In this document: positions 6,903 through 14,944 of the stretch, one piece after another
Numbering within the stretch: the stretch's first letter is position 1
Layout: each line of letters opens with the position of its first letter
NCBI GenBank assembly: GCA_964654415.1
Contig: CAZZIP010000004.1
Coordinates: forward strand, 1 to 64,000
From: Methylohalobius sp964654415
GTDB taxonomy: Bacteria > Pseudomonadota > Gammaproteobacteria > Methylococcales > Methylothermaceae
Direction of reading: 5' to 3'
Length of the DNA: 64,000 nt
The notes under the pieces: generated by a model
What the model saw: the letters and a program-made list of their open reading frames with translations, nothing else
Database searches by the model: none
Told to the model about the DNA's origin: nothing
Program-made: the position numbers and the translations under genes

Positions 6903-7922
6903 ATGTATGTCTTAGGCATCGAAACCTCGTGCGACGAGACGGGCGTCGCCGTCTACCATCCCGACAACGGCCTGCTGGCTCATCGGCTGTACAGCCAGGT
7001 TAAGCTTCATGCCCCTTACGGTGGCGTCGTGCCGGAATTGGCGTCGCGCGATCACGTCCGCCGGCTGACTCCTCTGATCCGCCAAACCTTGGCCGATGCT
7101 GGCCTGGCTGTCGGCAAAATCGATGGAGTGGCCTATACCGCAGGTCCCGGGCTGATCGGCGCCCTGCTCGTGGGCGCTTCGCTCGGTCACAGCCTCGCCT
7201 TTGCCTTGGGGGTGCCAGCCGTGGCGGTCCACCACCTCGAAGGTCACCTGCTGGCTCCGCTGCTGGACAGCCCAGATCTCGCCCCGCCATTCCTGGCCCT
7301 GCTCGTCTCCGGGGGACATACGCAACTGATTCGGGTCGAAGCTCTGGGGGTCTACCAGGTACTCGGGGAATCCATCGACGATGCAGTGGGAGAAGCGTTC
7401 GACAAGGTCGCCAAGATGCTGGGGCTAGAGTACCCCGGAGGTCCTGCTTTGGAGCGCCTTGCGGCTGAAGGACGACCCGGACGCTTCCATTTCTCCCGCC
7501 CCATGACCGACCGGCCGGGGCTGGATTTCAGCTTCAGCGGCCTTAAGACGCAGGTGATGCATACCCTCTGCCGGACGATGCGGAATCCGCAGGACTTGGC
7601 CGACATTGCCTACGCCTTCCAGGAAGCGGTGGCCGACACGCTGGCGATCAAATGCAGCCGGGCGCTGCGTCATACCGGTCTCAAGCAGCTGGTGGCCGCC
7701 GGCGGAGTGTGCGCTAACCTCACCTTGAGAAAGCGCTTAAAGCAGGCGGCAGACCAAGAAGAAGCCAGACTGTTTCTGCCGCGGCTGGAATTTTGCACCG
7801 ACAACGGCGCGATGATCGCTTTCGCCGGTTGCTTGCGCCTGCTTTCGGGACAACGCGAGGGGGCTGAAATCAAAGCCAAGGCGCGCTGGCCGCTGGAGGA
7901 GCTTGAACCGATCACCCTCTGA
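6903..7922 (+). CDS. tsaD: tRNA threonylcarbamoyladenosine transferase subunit TsaD
   Basis: A 339-residue ASKHA-fold ATPase that, with TsaB and TsaE, transfers threonylcarbamoyl to A37 of ANN-decoding tRNAs. The N-terminus MYVLGIETSCDETGVA is diagnostic. The metal-binding AVHHLEGHL, LVSGGHTQLI, ESIDDAVGEAFDKVAK and AAGGVCANLTLRKRL motifs are intact, as is the FCTDNGAMIAFAG end. I start at 6903 because the upstream in-frame ATG at 6885 would add six residues before the conserved N-terminus and lies at the promoter. The last 11 bp overlap convergent plsY. Confidence 0.97.
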   Translation: MYVLGIETSCDETGVAVYHPDNGLLAHRLYSQVKLHAPYGGVVPELASRDHVRRLTPLIRQTLADAGLAVGKIDGVAYTAGPGLIGALLVGASLGHSLAFALGVPAVAVHHLEGHLLAPLLDSPDLAPPFLALLVSGGHTQLIRVEALGVYQVLGESIDDAVGEAFDKVAKMLGLEYPGGPALERLAAEGRPGRFHFSRPMTDRPGLDFSFSGLKTQVMHTLCRTMRNPQDLADIAYAFQEAVADTLAIKCSRALRHTGLKQLVAAGGVCANLTLRKRLKQAADQEEARLFLPRLEFCTDNGAMIAFAGCLRLLSGQREGAEIKAKARWPLEELEPITL

Positions 7923-8496
7923 TTCTATCTTCCTCTCCGTGCAGTAGCCGGCGGATGTTGTCGCGGTGGCGAAAGATCAACCAGCCAGCCATGACCGTGA
8001 CCATGGCGGTGATCCACGGGATGTGCACGATCCAGTACGCATATAAGGGGGAAAGCAGCGCTGCGGTCAACGCCGCCAGCGAAGAGATTTTGGAAAGCTT
8101 AGCCACCACCAACCAGGTCCCTGCCAACAACAAGCCCAATCCCCAGTGGATTCCAGTCAGGACTCCTAGGGCGGTGGCCACCCCTTTCCCTCCCTGAAAA
8201 CCAAAGAATACCGGATAGAGGTGCCCAAAAAACGCCGCAAGCCCTGCAGCAGCAGCGATGGCCGGATCGGCTTCGAACCAGCGCGCCAGGACCACTGGGA
8301 GGAAGCCCTTGAGCACATCGCCGAGCAGGGTTACGGCAGCTGCCTGCTTACTTCCGATCCTGAGCACATTGGTAGCGCCGGGGTTATAGGAACCGGTGGT
8401 GCGGGGATCGGGTAGGCCCCACAATTTGCACACGATCACCGCGCTGGAGACCGAACCCAATAGATACCCTACAGGCACCCACAACCAAGACCACAC
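7912..8496 (-). CDS. plsY: Acyl-phosphate glycerol-3-phosphate acyltransferase PlsY
   Basis: A 194-residue inner-membrane protein with about five helices that acylates glycerol-3-phosphate from acyl phosphate, the first step of phospholipid synthesis. The three conserved loops are present: GSYNPGATNVLR, FGFQGGKGVAT and a C-terminal HRDNIRRLLHGEED. The GTG at 8496 gives the usual N-terminus (VPVGYLLGSVSSA). tsaD and plsY are convergent and overlap by 11 bp; plsY is divergent from folB. Confidence 0.96.
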   Translation of the reverse strand: MWSWLWVPVGYLLGSVSSAVIVCKLWGLPDPRTTGSYNPGATNVLRIGSKQAAAVTLLGDVLKGFLPVVLARWFEADPAIAAAAGLAAFFGHLYPVFFGFQGGKGVATALGVLTGIHWGLGLLLAGTWLVVAKLSKISSLAALTAALLSPLYAYWIVHIPWITAMVTVMAGWLIFRHRDNIRRLLHGEEDRIRG

Positions 8497-8564
8497 CTTG
8501 CCTTACCCCCTATCTCTGTGTCACTCTGTTACCGTAAATCTCTGCCAACGAAAGGCTAAGCACG

Positions 8565-8927
8565 ATGGACATTATATTTCTGCGCGGCCTCGAGATCGAG
8601 ACGACCATTGGTATCTATGAATGGGAGCGGGAAATCAAGCAAACTGTGATCCTAGACCTGGAGATGGCTACTGACGTCCGCCAGGCAGCAGCAACCGACG
8701 ACATCCAATATACAGTCGATTACAAAGCCGTTGCCAAGCGGCTGATCACTTTTGTGGAAGAGAGCGATTTTTATCTGGTGGAAACCTTGGCCGAGCGCGT
8801 CGCCCAGATCATTCTCAGCGAATTCTCCGTCCCTTGGGTCCGCGTAAGCCTGAACAAAAAAGGCGCTATCCGCGGCGCAAGCGACGTTGGGGTAATCATT
8901 GAGCGCGGCGAGCCTCCCCGTGGTTAA
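8565..8927 (+). CDS. folB: Dihydroneopterin aldolase
   Basis: A 120-residue cytosolic enzyme of folate synthesis that splits dihydroneopterin into 6-hydroxymethyldihydropterin and glycolaldehyde. It has the family N-terminus (IIFLRGLEIETTIGIYEWER), DYKAVAKRLITFVEES, LVETLAERVAQIIL and a C-terminal VSLNKKGAIRGASDVGVIIER with the conserved lysine. An AAAGG lies ahead of the ATG. Its stop overlaps the likely folK start, so the two genes are probably translationally coupled. Confidence 0.95.
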   Translation: MDIIFLRGLEIETTIGIYEWEREIKQTVILDLEMATDVRQAAATDDIQYTVDYKAVAKRLITFVEESDFYLVETLAERVAQIILSEFSVPWVRVSLNKKGAIRGASDVGVIIERGEPPRG

Positions 8928-9456
8928 AGCCTTCGTCAGCATCGGCAGCAACTTAGAGCGCGAACGCCACATCCGAGAAGCATTGACCGAACTGGAAGAA
9001 AGCTTCGGCAACCTGTCTGTTTCCAGCCTCTACGAAAGCGAAGCCGAGGGCTTTGAAGGGCCGCCGTTCTACAACCTGGTCGTGGGATTTGACACCGACC
9101 TGCCGCTGGCCAAGGTCCTGGAAAAACTGAAGGAAATCGAATCAAAGCACGGCCGCGGCCCGGAAAGCCGCAAATTCGCCTCCCGCACACTGGACCTGGA
9201 TCTGATCCTGTACGGCGATCTGGTTCTCGAGGATCCAAAGTCCGGACGCAGGCTTTTGCCCCGGGAGGACATCCTGCGCTATGCTTTCGTGCTGGAGCCT
9301 TTGGCCGAGATCGCCCCGAACTTGCGCCATCCCGTATCCGGAGAGACTTACCGCACGCTCTGGCAAGCCTTCGATCGCCGCCGGGTCAGGCAAAAGCGCC
9401 TCCCCTTGAGCGTCATAGGCTGCGACCGCCGTCGACCACCAGCACCTGGCCGGTAA
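8920..9456 (+). CDS. folK: 6-hydroxymethyl-7,8-dihydropterin pyrophosphokinase
   Basis: HPPK transfers pyrophosphate from ATP to hydroxymethyldihydropterin, the step after FolB. The family N-terminus (KAFVSIGSNLERE) and the signature GRGPESRKFASRTLDLDLIL are clear, followed by LPREDILRYAFVLEPLAEIAP. The GTG at 8920 overlaps the folB stop by 8 bases; a TTG at 8899 would add seven residues. The protein is about 178 residues, somewhat longer than usual, because its last 44 bp run antisense into the convergent SDR gene. The tail (RRRVRQKRLPLSV...) is basic and not obviously conserved. Confidence 0.93.
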   Translation: MVKAFVSIGSNLERERHIREALTELEESFGNLSVSSLYESEAEGFEGPPFYNLVVGFDTDLPLAKVLEKLKEIESKHGRGPESRKFASRTLDLDLILYGDLVLEDPKSGRRLLPREDILRYAFVLEPLAEIAPNLRHPVSGETYRTLWQAFDRRRVRQKRLPLSVIGCDRRRPPAPGR

Positions 9457-10141
9457 CGTAGAGGGCATCGCAAATCAGATACCTCACCGCTTTGGCGATG
9501 TCTGCTACCTGTCCCAGGCGGCGCAGGGGGATGGAATCCAAAAGCGCTTTTTTTTCCGCCTCGCTCATTGGGGTCTTTGGCCACAGGATCGCCCCGGGAG
9601 CCACGCCGTTGACTCGGATTTCCGGCGCCATCTCTTTGGCGAGCGCCTGGGTCAAAGCTAGTAGCCCCGCCTTGGACACGCTGTAGATCGGGTAACCCAA
9701 TCTGGATCGGTAAGCGTAAACGTCAACCAAGTTCACGATCGAACCTTCCTGCCGCTTAAGCTGCGGGAAAGCCGCTCGGGACAAAAAGAACGGTGCCTTC
9801 AGGTTGATATTGAGCAACTCTTCCCAATGCTCTTCGGTGGCTTCCTCTAACGGCGTGGGGTAAAACAGCGATGCGTTGTTGACTAATGCATCCAGCCTCC
9901 CCCAGACGGCTGCGGCTTCTTCCACCAGCTTCACTGCCGCTGCCACCTTTCGCAAATCCGCTGCAAGCAGGCAAACCGAATGCGGCCGACGCGCCTCCAG
10001 CCGGGCTTTGAGCGCCTCTGCCTCGAGCTTTGAACTTAAGTAATGCAAAACCAGGTTGAACCCCTCGCCGTGCAGGGTCTCGGCGATGGCCGCCCCGATG
10101 CGGGTTGCTCCCCCGGTCACCAGGGCAACTTTAGCTACCAT
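9413..10141 (-). CDS. Short-chain dehydrogenase, pteridine reductase type (FolM-like)
   Basis: A 242-residue Rossmann enzyme. The cofactor motif is VTGGATRIGAAIAE, whose TGxxxRxG form is characteristic of pteridine reductases (PTR1) and FolM rather than of ordinary SDRs (TGxxxGxG). The catalytic pair is YSVSK, preceded by VNLVDVYAYRSRLGYP. NNASLFYPTP and VNGVAPGAI are also present. Its place next to folB and folK supports a role in reducing dihydropterin or dihydromonapterin. The ATG at 10141 overlaps the end of the upstream permease gene by 7 bp, so the start is well supported. The 3' end overlaps folK by 44 bp. Confidence 0.85.
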   Translation of the reverse strand: MVAKVALVTGGATRIGAAIAETLHGEGFNLVLHYLSSKLEAEALKARLEARRPHSVCLLAADLRKVAAAVKLVEEAAAVWGRLDALVNNASLFYPTPLEEATEEHWEELLNINLKAPFFLSRAAFPQLKRQEGSIVNLVDVYAYRSRLGYPIYSVSKAGLLALTQALAKEMAPEIRVNGVAPGAILWPKTPMSEAEKKALLDSIPLRRLGQVADIAKAVRYLICDALYVTGQVLVVDGGRSL

Positions 10142-10935
10142 AGCGAATAGAGAATCTTCAGGCTGATCACTACCAAACTCAAAGCGAACAAGCGTTTTAA
10201 GACTTCTGCTGACAAGCAGTGGGCGAGTCTGGCCCCCAAAGGAGCGGTCACAATACTGGCGGCGATCACGCCAAAGAAAGCAGGCAGATACACATAGCCG
10301 ATGCTGCCAGGCGGCAGGCCCGGCGCATCCCAGCCCAGAACCGCGTAGCTGAAGGTCCCCGCCAATGCGATCGGAAGCCCTAAGGCGCTGGAAACCGCCA
10401 CCGCCACCCGCATGGGAAGGGAGCACCAAACCAGAAACGGCACCGTCAGCGTGCCGCCTCCGATCCCCAGCATAGCCGAAAGGATTCCGATGATTCCGCC
10501 TGCCAAGGCCTGCCCTGAAGGTTTAGGTTGAACCCGGCCAGGGCGCGGCTGAAAGCTCAACAGCTGCCCGGCAACCACAAGCAGATACCCCGCAAACAAC
10601 GCCTTTAGCCAACTCCCCGGCAGGCGTTCGGCCAGCCAGGCGCCAAACACCGAACCCAAGACGACTCCGGGCAGCAAGCCGAAGGTCGTGCGCAAATCCA
10701 ACGCGCCTAGCCGCCAGTGCGCCCAGGCAGAAGCCACCGCCGTCACCGTGATGCTCGCCAGCGAGGTGGCCACGGCAGAGATGGAAACGAACTGGGGTGG
10801 AAAACCCTGCTGAGCATAGAGCAACCACAGGGCCGGCACCAGCACCACTCCTCCTCCTAACCCGAACAGCCCAGCCACCAGGCCCGCCACTGCCCCGGCA
10901 GCCCCATACAAAGGCAGCTGTAAGACTTCGGTCAC
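10135..10935 (-). CDS. TauE/SafE-family membrane permease
   Basis: A 266-residue protein with about eight membrane helices in two repeated halves. Each half begins with the glycine-rich motif of the family (GLFGLGGGVVLVPAL near residue 22 and AMLGIGGGTLTVPFLV near 160). Family members export or import sulfite, sulfoacetate or other organosulfur anions; the substrate here cannot be told. A GTG start at 10935 lies directly after the gspG stop. It overlaps the pteridine-reductase-like gene by 7 bp, so the two are probably co-transcribed, although no shared function is evident. Confidence 0.88.
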   Translation of the reverse strand: MTEVLQLPLYGAAGAVAGLVAGLFGLGGGVVLVPALWLLYAQQGFPPQFVSISAVATSLASITVTAVASAWAHWRLGALDLRTTFGLLPGVVLGSVFGAWLAERLPGSWLKALFAGYLLVVAGQLLSFQPRPGRVQPKPSGQALAGGIIGILSAMLGIGGGTLTVPFLVWCSLPMRVAVAVSSALGLPIALAGTFSYAVLGWDAPGLPPGSIGYVYLPAFFGVIAASIVTAPLGARLAHCLSAEVLKRLFALSLVVISLKILYSLW

Positions 10936-11355
10936 TTACCAATTCCCGATATCGGCGCCTTCCCCTTCGCCCCCTTCGGCATTGTCGGCGCCTAGGGAAT
11001 ATAGGTCATAATCCATCCCCCCCCGGCGCGGGGGAATTTCGTAGTGGAACGGGAATCCCCAAGCGTCGGTGGGCAGATTTTTCTTGCGCAAATACGGGCC
11101 GTTCCAATTTGGAAGGCCATCCGGAGCAACGAGCAACGCCTGAAGACCTTCTTCCTGGGTAGGATAGCGGCCATTGTCGAGGCGGAAATTGTCGAGCGCG
11201 GTGGCCAGCATCTCGATCTGCGACTTGGTGGTCTTGACCTGGCCTTGCCCTAAGGCGTTCATCAGCCTGGGACCCACCAAAGCCGCCAGCATGCCGAGGA
11301 TGGCCAGTACGATCAAAAGTTCGATCAGAGTAAAACCTGAAGTGAGTTTTCGCAT
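10936..11355 (-). CDS. gspG: Type II secretion major pseudopilin GspG
   Basis: A 139-residue prepilin-like protein. The short basic leader MRKLTSG is followed by FTLIELLIVLAILGMLAALV, the prepilin peptidase site and hydrophobic assembly helix. The soluble domain has DNGRYPTQEEGLQALL and a C-terminal GGMDYDLYSLGADNAEGGEG, the calcium-binding loop typical of GspG. AGGAGA lies about 10 bases before the ATG at 11355. No other gsp gene is nearby, so it either serves a type II system encoded elsewhere or acts alone in a reduced pilus-like system. Confidence 0.93.
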   Translation of the reverse strand: MRKLTSGFTLIELLIVLAILGMLAALVGPRLMNALGQGQVKTTKSQIEMLATALDNFRLDNGRYPTQEEGLQALLVAPDGLPNWNGPYLRKKNLPTDAWGFPFHYEIPPRRGGMDYDLYSLGADNAEGGEGEGADIGNW

Positions 11356-11415
11356 CGGCAGATTTCTCCTGTTATACATTGAATCCAAACCACTCCTGCG
11401 ACCTCGAGACAAGAA

Positions 11416-12165
11416 CTATGGTTCACGCGCAAAGGGGCGGGAAAACAACAGCCCCAACTCATACAATAGCCACATCGGCACCGCAAGCAGCGTCTGGGAG
11501 ACCACGTCGGGAGGAGTCAAGATCATCCCGATCACGAACGCCGCCACGATCACATACGGACGCTTGTCGGCCAGCGCCGAGCGAGTGGTGATCCCGCTCC
11601 AAATCAGTAAGATCGTGGCGATCGGAACCTCGAATGCCACTCCAAAGGCGAAAAACAGCGTCAGAATAAAATCTAAATAGCGGCTGATGTCGGTCATCAC
11701 CGTCACGCCCTGCGGGGCAGTAGCGGTCATGAACTTAAAAATTAACGGCAGCACTAAAAAATAGGCAAACGCGGCACCCAGATAAAACAAAGCGGTGCTG
11801 GCCACCAAAAAGGGCAAAAGCAAGCGCTTTTCGTGACGATACAGGCCTGGGGCGACGAAAGCCCACACCTGATACAGGCTGAACGGCATGCTGGCAAAGA
11901 TGGCGATCACCAGAGCCAGCTTGAACGGCGTTAGGAAGGGAGATGCCACGTCGATGGCGATCATCCCGCTCCCCTTGGGCAGATGCTGGAGCAGCGGGCC
12001 GGCAAGATAGGTATAAAGCCGGTCGGCGAACGGGGCCAGCCCCACAAATACCAAAAGCACCACCGCGACGATCTTGAGCAGACGGCTGCGCAGCTCGATC
12101 AGGTGGGCGATAAAAGGCTGCTCTTGACCTTCCGGACCAAGATCGGGTTCATGTGGAATCGTCAT
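11416..12165 (-). CDS. tatC: Sec-independent translocase subunit TatC
   Basis: A 249-residue inner-membrane protein with six helices. It forms the receptor for twin-arginine signal peptides with TatB. The conserved cytoplasmic N-terminus has FIAHLIELRSRLLK and the first periplasmic loop region has ASPFLTPFKLAL. VWAFVAPGLYRHEKRLLLPF and FALGVAFEVP-like sequence (FAFGVAFEVPIATILL) follow. It overlaps tatB by 17 bp and ends the hisE-tatA-tatB-tatC run. The 60 bases to gspG show nothing distinct. Confidence 0.97.
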   Translation of the reverse strand: MTIPHEPDLGPEGQEQPFIAHLIELRSRLLKIVAVVLLVFVGLAPFADRLYTYLAGPLLQHLPKGSGMIAIDVASPFLTPFKLALVIAIFASMPFSLYQVWAFVAPGLYRHEKRLLLPFLVASTALFYLGAAFAYFLVLPLIFKFMTATAPQGVTVMTDISRYLDFILTLFFAFGVAFEVPIATILLIWSGITTRSALADKRPYVIVAAFVIGMILTPPDVVSQTLLAVPMWLLYELGLLFSRPFAREP

Positions 12166-12472
12166 CGGCAGCGGTGGTCTTCAGCTTAGGTGGATCTTTC
12201 TCTGCAGTTGTTGGCGCCGGAGTCACAGGCTGGCGGAACTCCTTCTCTAAGGCTTTCAGCTCCTTGAAGGATGTTCCTTGCTCCAGTGAGGCTTTGATCT
12301 CGTCCAAAGCCAGCTCGCGTTCGATCTCAGCCTTCGCCGTGGCCACCACGCTGCGCGCCCGGCGCAGCAGGCGAACCGTCATGCGTACCGCGCCAGGTAA
12401 CTGCTCTGGCCCTAGCACCAACAGCGAGACGATGCCGACCACAACCAGTTCCCAGAAACCGACGTCAAACAC
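12149..12472 (-). CDS. tatB: Twin-arginine translocase subunit TatB
   Basis: A 107-residue single-span membrane protein. The membrane helix (FDVGFWELVVVGIVSLLVLG) contains the conserved glutamate, followed by the hinge PEQLPGAVR and a long amphipathic helix (RLLRRARSVVATAKAEIERE). The C-terminal third is a charged, poorly conserved tail. With TatC it recognises twin-arginine signal peptides. It lies between tatA and tatC, three bases after tatA. Confidence 0.96.
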   Translation of the reverse strand: MFDVGFWELVVVGIVSLLVLGPEQLPGAVRMTVRLLRRARSVVATAKAEIERELALDEIKASLEQGTSFKELKALEKEFRQPVTPAPTTAEKDPPKLKTTAADDDST

Positions 12473-12475
12473 TTA

Positions 12476-12727
12476 TCAAGGTTCCAGTGGTTTGCGCTGC
12501 GGGTGCTCAGGCTTGGCTTCGTCATACTGGCGCTCGGTCTCTTTCGTTTCCTCAATCCGATCTGGACCATGCGCAGGCTTTGCTTCAGTTTCGCCCTCGT
12601 GCAAAGAGTCTCTAAACCCTTTAATCGCCGCGCCTAAATCTGCACCGATATGACGCAGCTTGCGGGTGCCGAACAGCAAAAGGACAATTACCATGATTAA
12701 CAACAATTCCCAAATTCCGATACCCAT
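12476..12727 (-). CDS. tatA: Twin-arginine translocase subunit TatA
   Basis: An 83-residue protein: a short membrane helix (GIWELLLIMVIVLLLFG), the TRKLRHIGADLG hinge and the amphipathic GAAIKGFRDSLHEG, then a polar tail. TatA polymerises to form the transport pathway for folded proteins. The ATG at 12727 is next to the hisE stop. The longer reading frame upstream lies inside hisE and is not coding. The Tat system presumably exports cofactor-bearing proteins of this organism. Confidence 0.96.
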   Translation of the reverse strand: MGIGIWELLLIMVIVLLLFGTRKLRHIGADLGAAIKGFRDSLHEGETEAKPAHGPDRIEETKETERQYDEAKPEHPQRKPLEP

Positions 12728-12728
12728 C

Positions 12729-13070
12729 TTACACCTCTGCCTGTTTGGTTTGGCGCGCCGCTTTCTCTTCAAAGCCAGAGCGGCCAAAGCGCGCCTTAAG
12801 CTCGGCCAATACTTGTTCTAATTCCAACCCCTGGTAAGTCAACAGAACTAAAGTATGAAACCAAAGGTCGGCAATTTCATGAATTAAATTCTTGTTATCC
12901 CCGTTTTTGGCCGCAATTACAGTTTCCGTGGCCTCCTCACCGATCTTTTTTAAAATCGCATCCAACCCTTTGGCATATAAGGAAGCCACATAAGATGCCT
13001 TGGGATCGGCCGCCTTGCGCGCCTTGAGCACTCGAACAAGTTCTGCAAGCACCGGTTCGTCAAGCCCCAT
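12729..13070 (-). CDS. hisE: Phosphoribosyl-ATP pyrophosphatase
   Basis: A 113-residue enzyme that hydrolyses PR-ATP to PR-AMP in histidine synthesis. The family core is KIGEEATETVIAAKNGD followed by HEIADLWFHTLVLLTYQG, with the metal-binding glutamates. It is encoded separately from hisI, as is common in betaproteobacteria. It overlaps hisI by 11 bp and is followed directly by tatA. Confidence 0.96.
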   Translation of the reverse strand: MGLDEPVLAELVRVLKARKAADPKASYVASLYAKGLDAILKKIGEEATETVIAAKNGDNKNLIHEIADLWFHTLVLLTYQGLELEQVLAELKARFGRSGFEEKAARQTKQAEV

Positions 13071-13446
13071 AGATGGCCTCTGGATTTTTTACCACCGGCT
13101 CGACGGTTTGCCATTTGTCCCCTTCCAGACGGCGGTAAAAGCACAGGCGACGACCCGTATGGCAAGCGATGCCACCCTCCTGGATCACTTTCAGCAATAT
13201 CGTATCGCCGTCGCAGTCGAGGCGGATCTCGCGCACGATCTGATGATGGCCGGAAACCTCCCCTTTGCGCCAAAGTTTCCGGCGCGATCTGGACCAATAG
13301 ACGGCGACGCCCTCCTTGGCGGTCAACTCCAGTGCCTCGCGGTTCATCCACGCCAGCATCAACACCTCACCTGTACCCTCTTCTTGGGCAATAGCAGGCA
13401 CGAGCCCTTCTTCGTTCCAGCGCACCTGGTTCAACCAAGCATTCAT
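13060..13446 (-). CDS. hisI: Phosphoribosyl-AMP cyclohydrolase
   Basis: A 128-residue zinc enzyme that opens the adenine ring of PR-AMP. Signature segments are VLMLAWMNREALELT, AVYWSRSRRKLWRKGE and RLDCDGDTILLKV with the acidic metal ligands, and the cysteine in GIACHTGRRLCFYR. It overlaps hisF by 4 bp at its 5' end and hisE at its 3' end, in keeping with a single operon. Confidence 0.97.
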   Translation of the reverse strand: MNAWLNQVRWNEEGLVPAIAQEEGTGEVLMLAWMNREALELTAKEGVAVYWSRSRRKLWRKGEVSGHHQIVREIRLDCDGDTILLKVIQEGGIACHTGRRLCFYRRLEGDKWQTVEPVVKNPEAIYGA

Positions 13447-14201
13447 AACCGCACCTCAATCCCGCAACTGGCGAGATATTCTTTCGCCTCCCGGATCGAG
13501 TACTCACCGAAGTGGAAGATACTGGCTGCCAGCACGGCGTCTGCCCAACCCTCTAGAATTCCCTCGGCCAGGTGGCACAACGTCCCTACTCCTCCGGAAG
13601 CGATCACCGGGATGCTGACCCGCTCGCTCACCGCTCGGGTCAAGGCCAGGTCGAATCCCTCTTTGGTGCCGTCGCGATCCATGCTGGTAAGCAGAATCTC
13701 ACCCGCACCTAAGGCTTCCATCCTGGCCGCCCAATCCACCGCGTCGATGCCAGTCGGTTTCCGGCCGCCGTGGGTGAAGATTTCCCAATGATCTCCAACC
13801 CGCTTGGCGTCAATCGCCACCACAATGCACTGGGAGCCGAACCGGTTCGCCGCCTGGCGAACGAATTCAGGATTGAATACCGCTGCAGTATTGATCGCCA
13901 CCTTGTCAGCACCGGCATTGAGCAACTGACGGATGTCCTCCAGGCTTCGAATCCCACCGCCCACGGTCAAAGGAATAAACACGCAGCCAGCCACTTTCTC
14001 CACTACCTGGACCATAGTCCCACGGCCTTCGTGGCTAGCGGTGATATCCAAAAACGCCAACTCGTCCGCGCCTTCTTGGTCATAGCGGCAGGCGATCTCT
14101 ACCGGGTCTCCTGCATCGCGGATGTCGACGAATCGAACCCCTTTGACCACCCGCCCTTGATCTACGTCGAGGCAGGGGATGATGCGCTTGGCTAATCCCA
14201 T
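13443..14201 (-). CDS. hisF: Imidazole glycerol phosphate synthase cyclase subunit
   Basis: A 252-residue TIM barrel. It uses ammonia from HisH to convert PRFAR to imidazole glycerol phosphate and AICAR. The N-terminal IIPCLDVDQGRVVKGV with catalytic Asp, ELAFLDITAS, PLTVGGGIRS, GADKVAINTAAV and ILLTSMDRDGTKEGFD with the second catalytic Asp are all present. It overlaps hisA by one base and hisI by four. Confidence 0.98.
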   Translation of the reverse strand: MGLAKRIIPCLDVDQGRVVKGVRFVDIRDAGDPVEIACRYDQEGADELAFLDITASHEGRGTMVQVVEKVAGCVFIPLTVGGGIRSLEDIRQLLNAGADKVAINTAAVFNPEFVRQAANRFGSQCIVVAIDAKRVGDHWEIFTHGGRKPTGIDAVDWAARMEALGAGEILLTSMDRDGTKEGFDLALTRAVSERVSIPVIASGGVGTLCHLAEGILEGWADAVLAASIFHFGEYSIREAKEYLASCGIEVRL

Positions 14202-14932
14202 TAGTACTGCTCTGCGAGTTTAAGACCTTGCGCGAAATCCAATGTTCCCTCGTAGAGGGCGCGCCCGGTGATGGCACCGATCACGCCCTTGTCGGCGATT
14301 TCTCCCAAGGCGCGGATGTCGTCGAGATCGCGGATGCCACCGGAAGCGATCACCGGGATGTGGATCGCCTCGGCCAGGCGCGCAGTCGCCTCCACGTTGA
14401 TCCCGTCCAGCATACCATCCCGGCTGATGTCGGTATAGACGATCGCTTCTACCCCCTCGTCCTCGAACCGCCGGGCCAGGTCGATCACATCGTGGCGAGA
14501 AAGCTTAGACCAACCATCTATAGCCACCTTGCCTTCCTTGGCGTCCAGACCGACCAGAATATGGCCAGGAAACTCCAGCGCCATATCTTCTACAAAGTGG
14601 GGTGCCGTGACCGCCTGGGTACCGATGATGACGTATTGCACGCCAGCGTCCAAGTATTCCTGGATCGTATCCCCATCGCGGATCCCTCCTCCCACTTGCA
14701 CATCCACTCCTGGGAACGCAGCAGTGATGGCACGGATCACATCGGCATTTTTAGGCTTGCCGGAAAAGGCGCCATCCAAATCCACCAGGTGCAAGCGTCT
14801 GGCGCCCAATTCTACCCAGCGTCCAGCAGTCGCCACGGGATCGTCGGAAAACACCGACTCCTCTTCCATCCGTCCCTGACGCAGCCGCACGCACTTGCCA
14901 GCCCTCAAATCGATCGCGGGAATCAACAACAT
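14201..14932 (-). CDS. hisA: ProFAR isomerase HisA
   Basis: A 243-residue TIM barrel that isomerises ProFAR to PRFAR. Motifs are LIPAIDLRAGKCVRLRQG with the catalytic Asp, LHLVDLDGAFSG, VQVGGGIRD, YVIIGTQAV and VYTDISRDGMLDG with the second catalytic Asp. The ending IASGGIRDLDDIRAL is typical. It lies 12 bases after hisH and abuts hisF. Confidence 0.98.
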   Translation of the reverse strand: MLLIPAIDLRAGKCVRLRQGRMEEESVFSDDPVATAGRWVELGARRLHLVDLDGAFSGKPKNADVIRAITAAFPGVDVQVGGGIRDGDTIQEYLDAGVQYVIIGTQAVTAPHFVEDMALEFPGHILVGLDAKEGKVAIDGWSKLSRHDVIDLARRFEDEGVEAIVYTDISRDGMLDGINVEATARLAEAIHIPVIASGGIRDLDDIRALGEIADKGVIGAITGRALYEGTLDFAQGLKLAEQY

Positions 14933-14944
14933 GGCTTCAATCTC

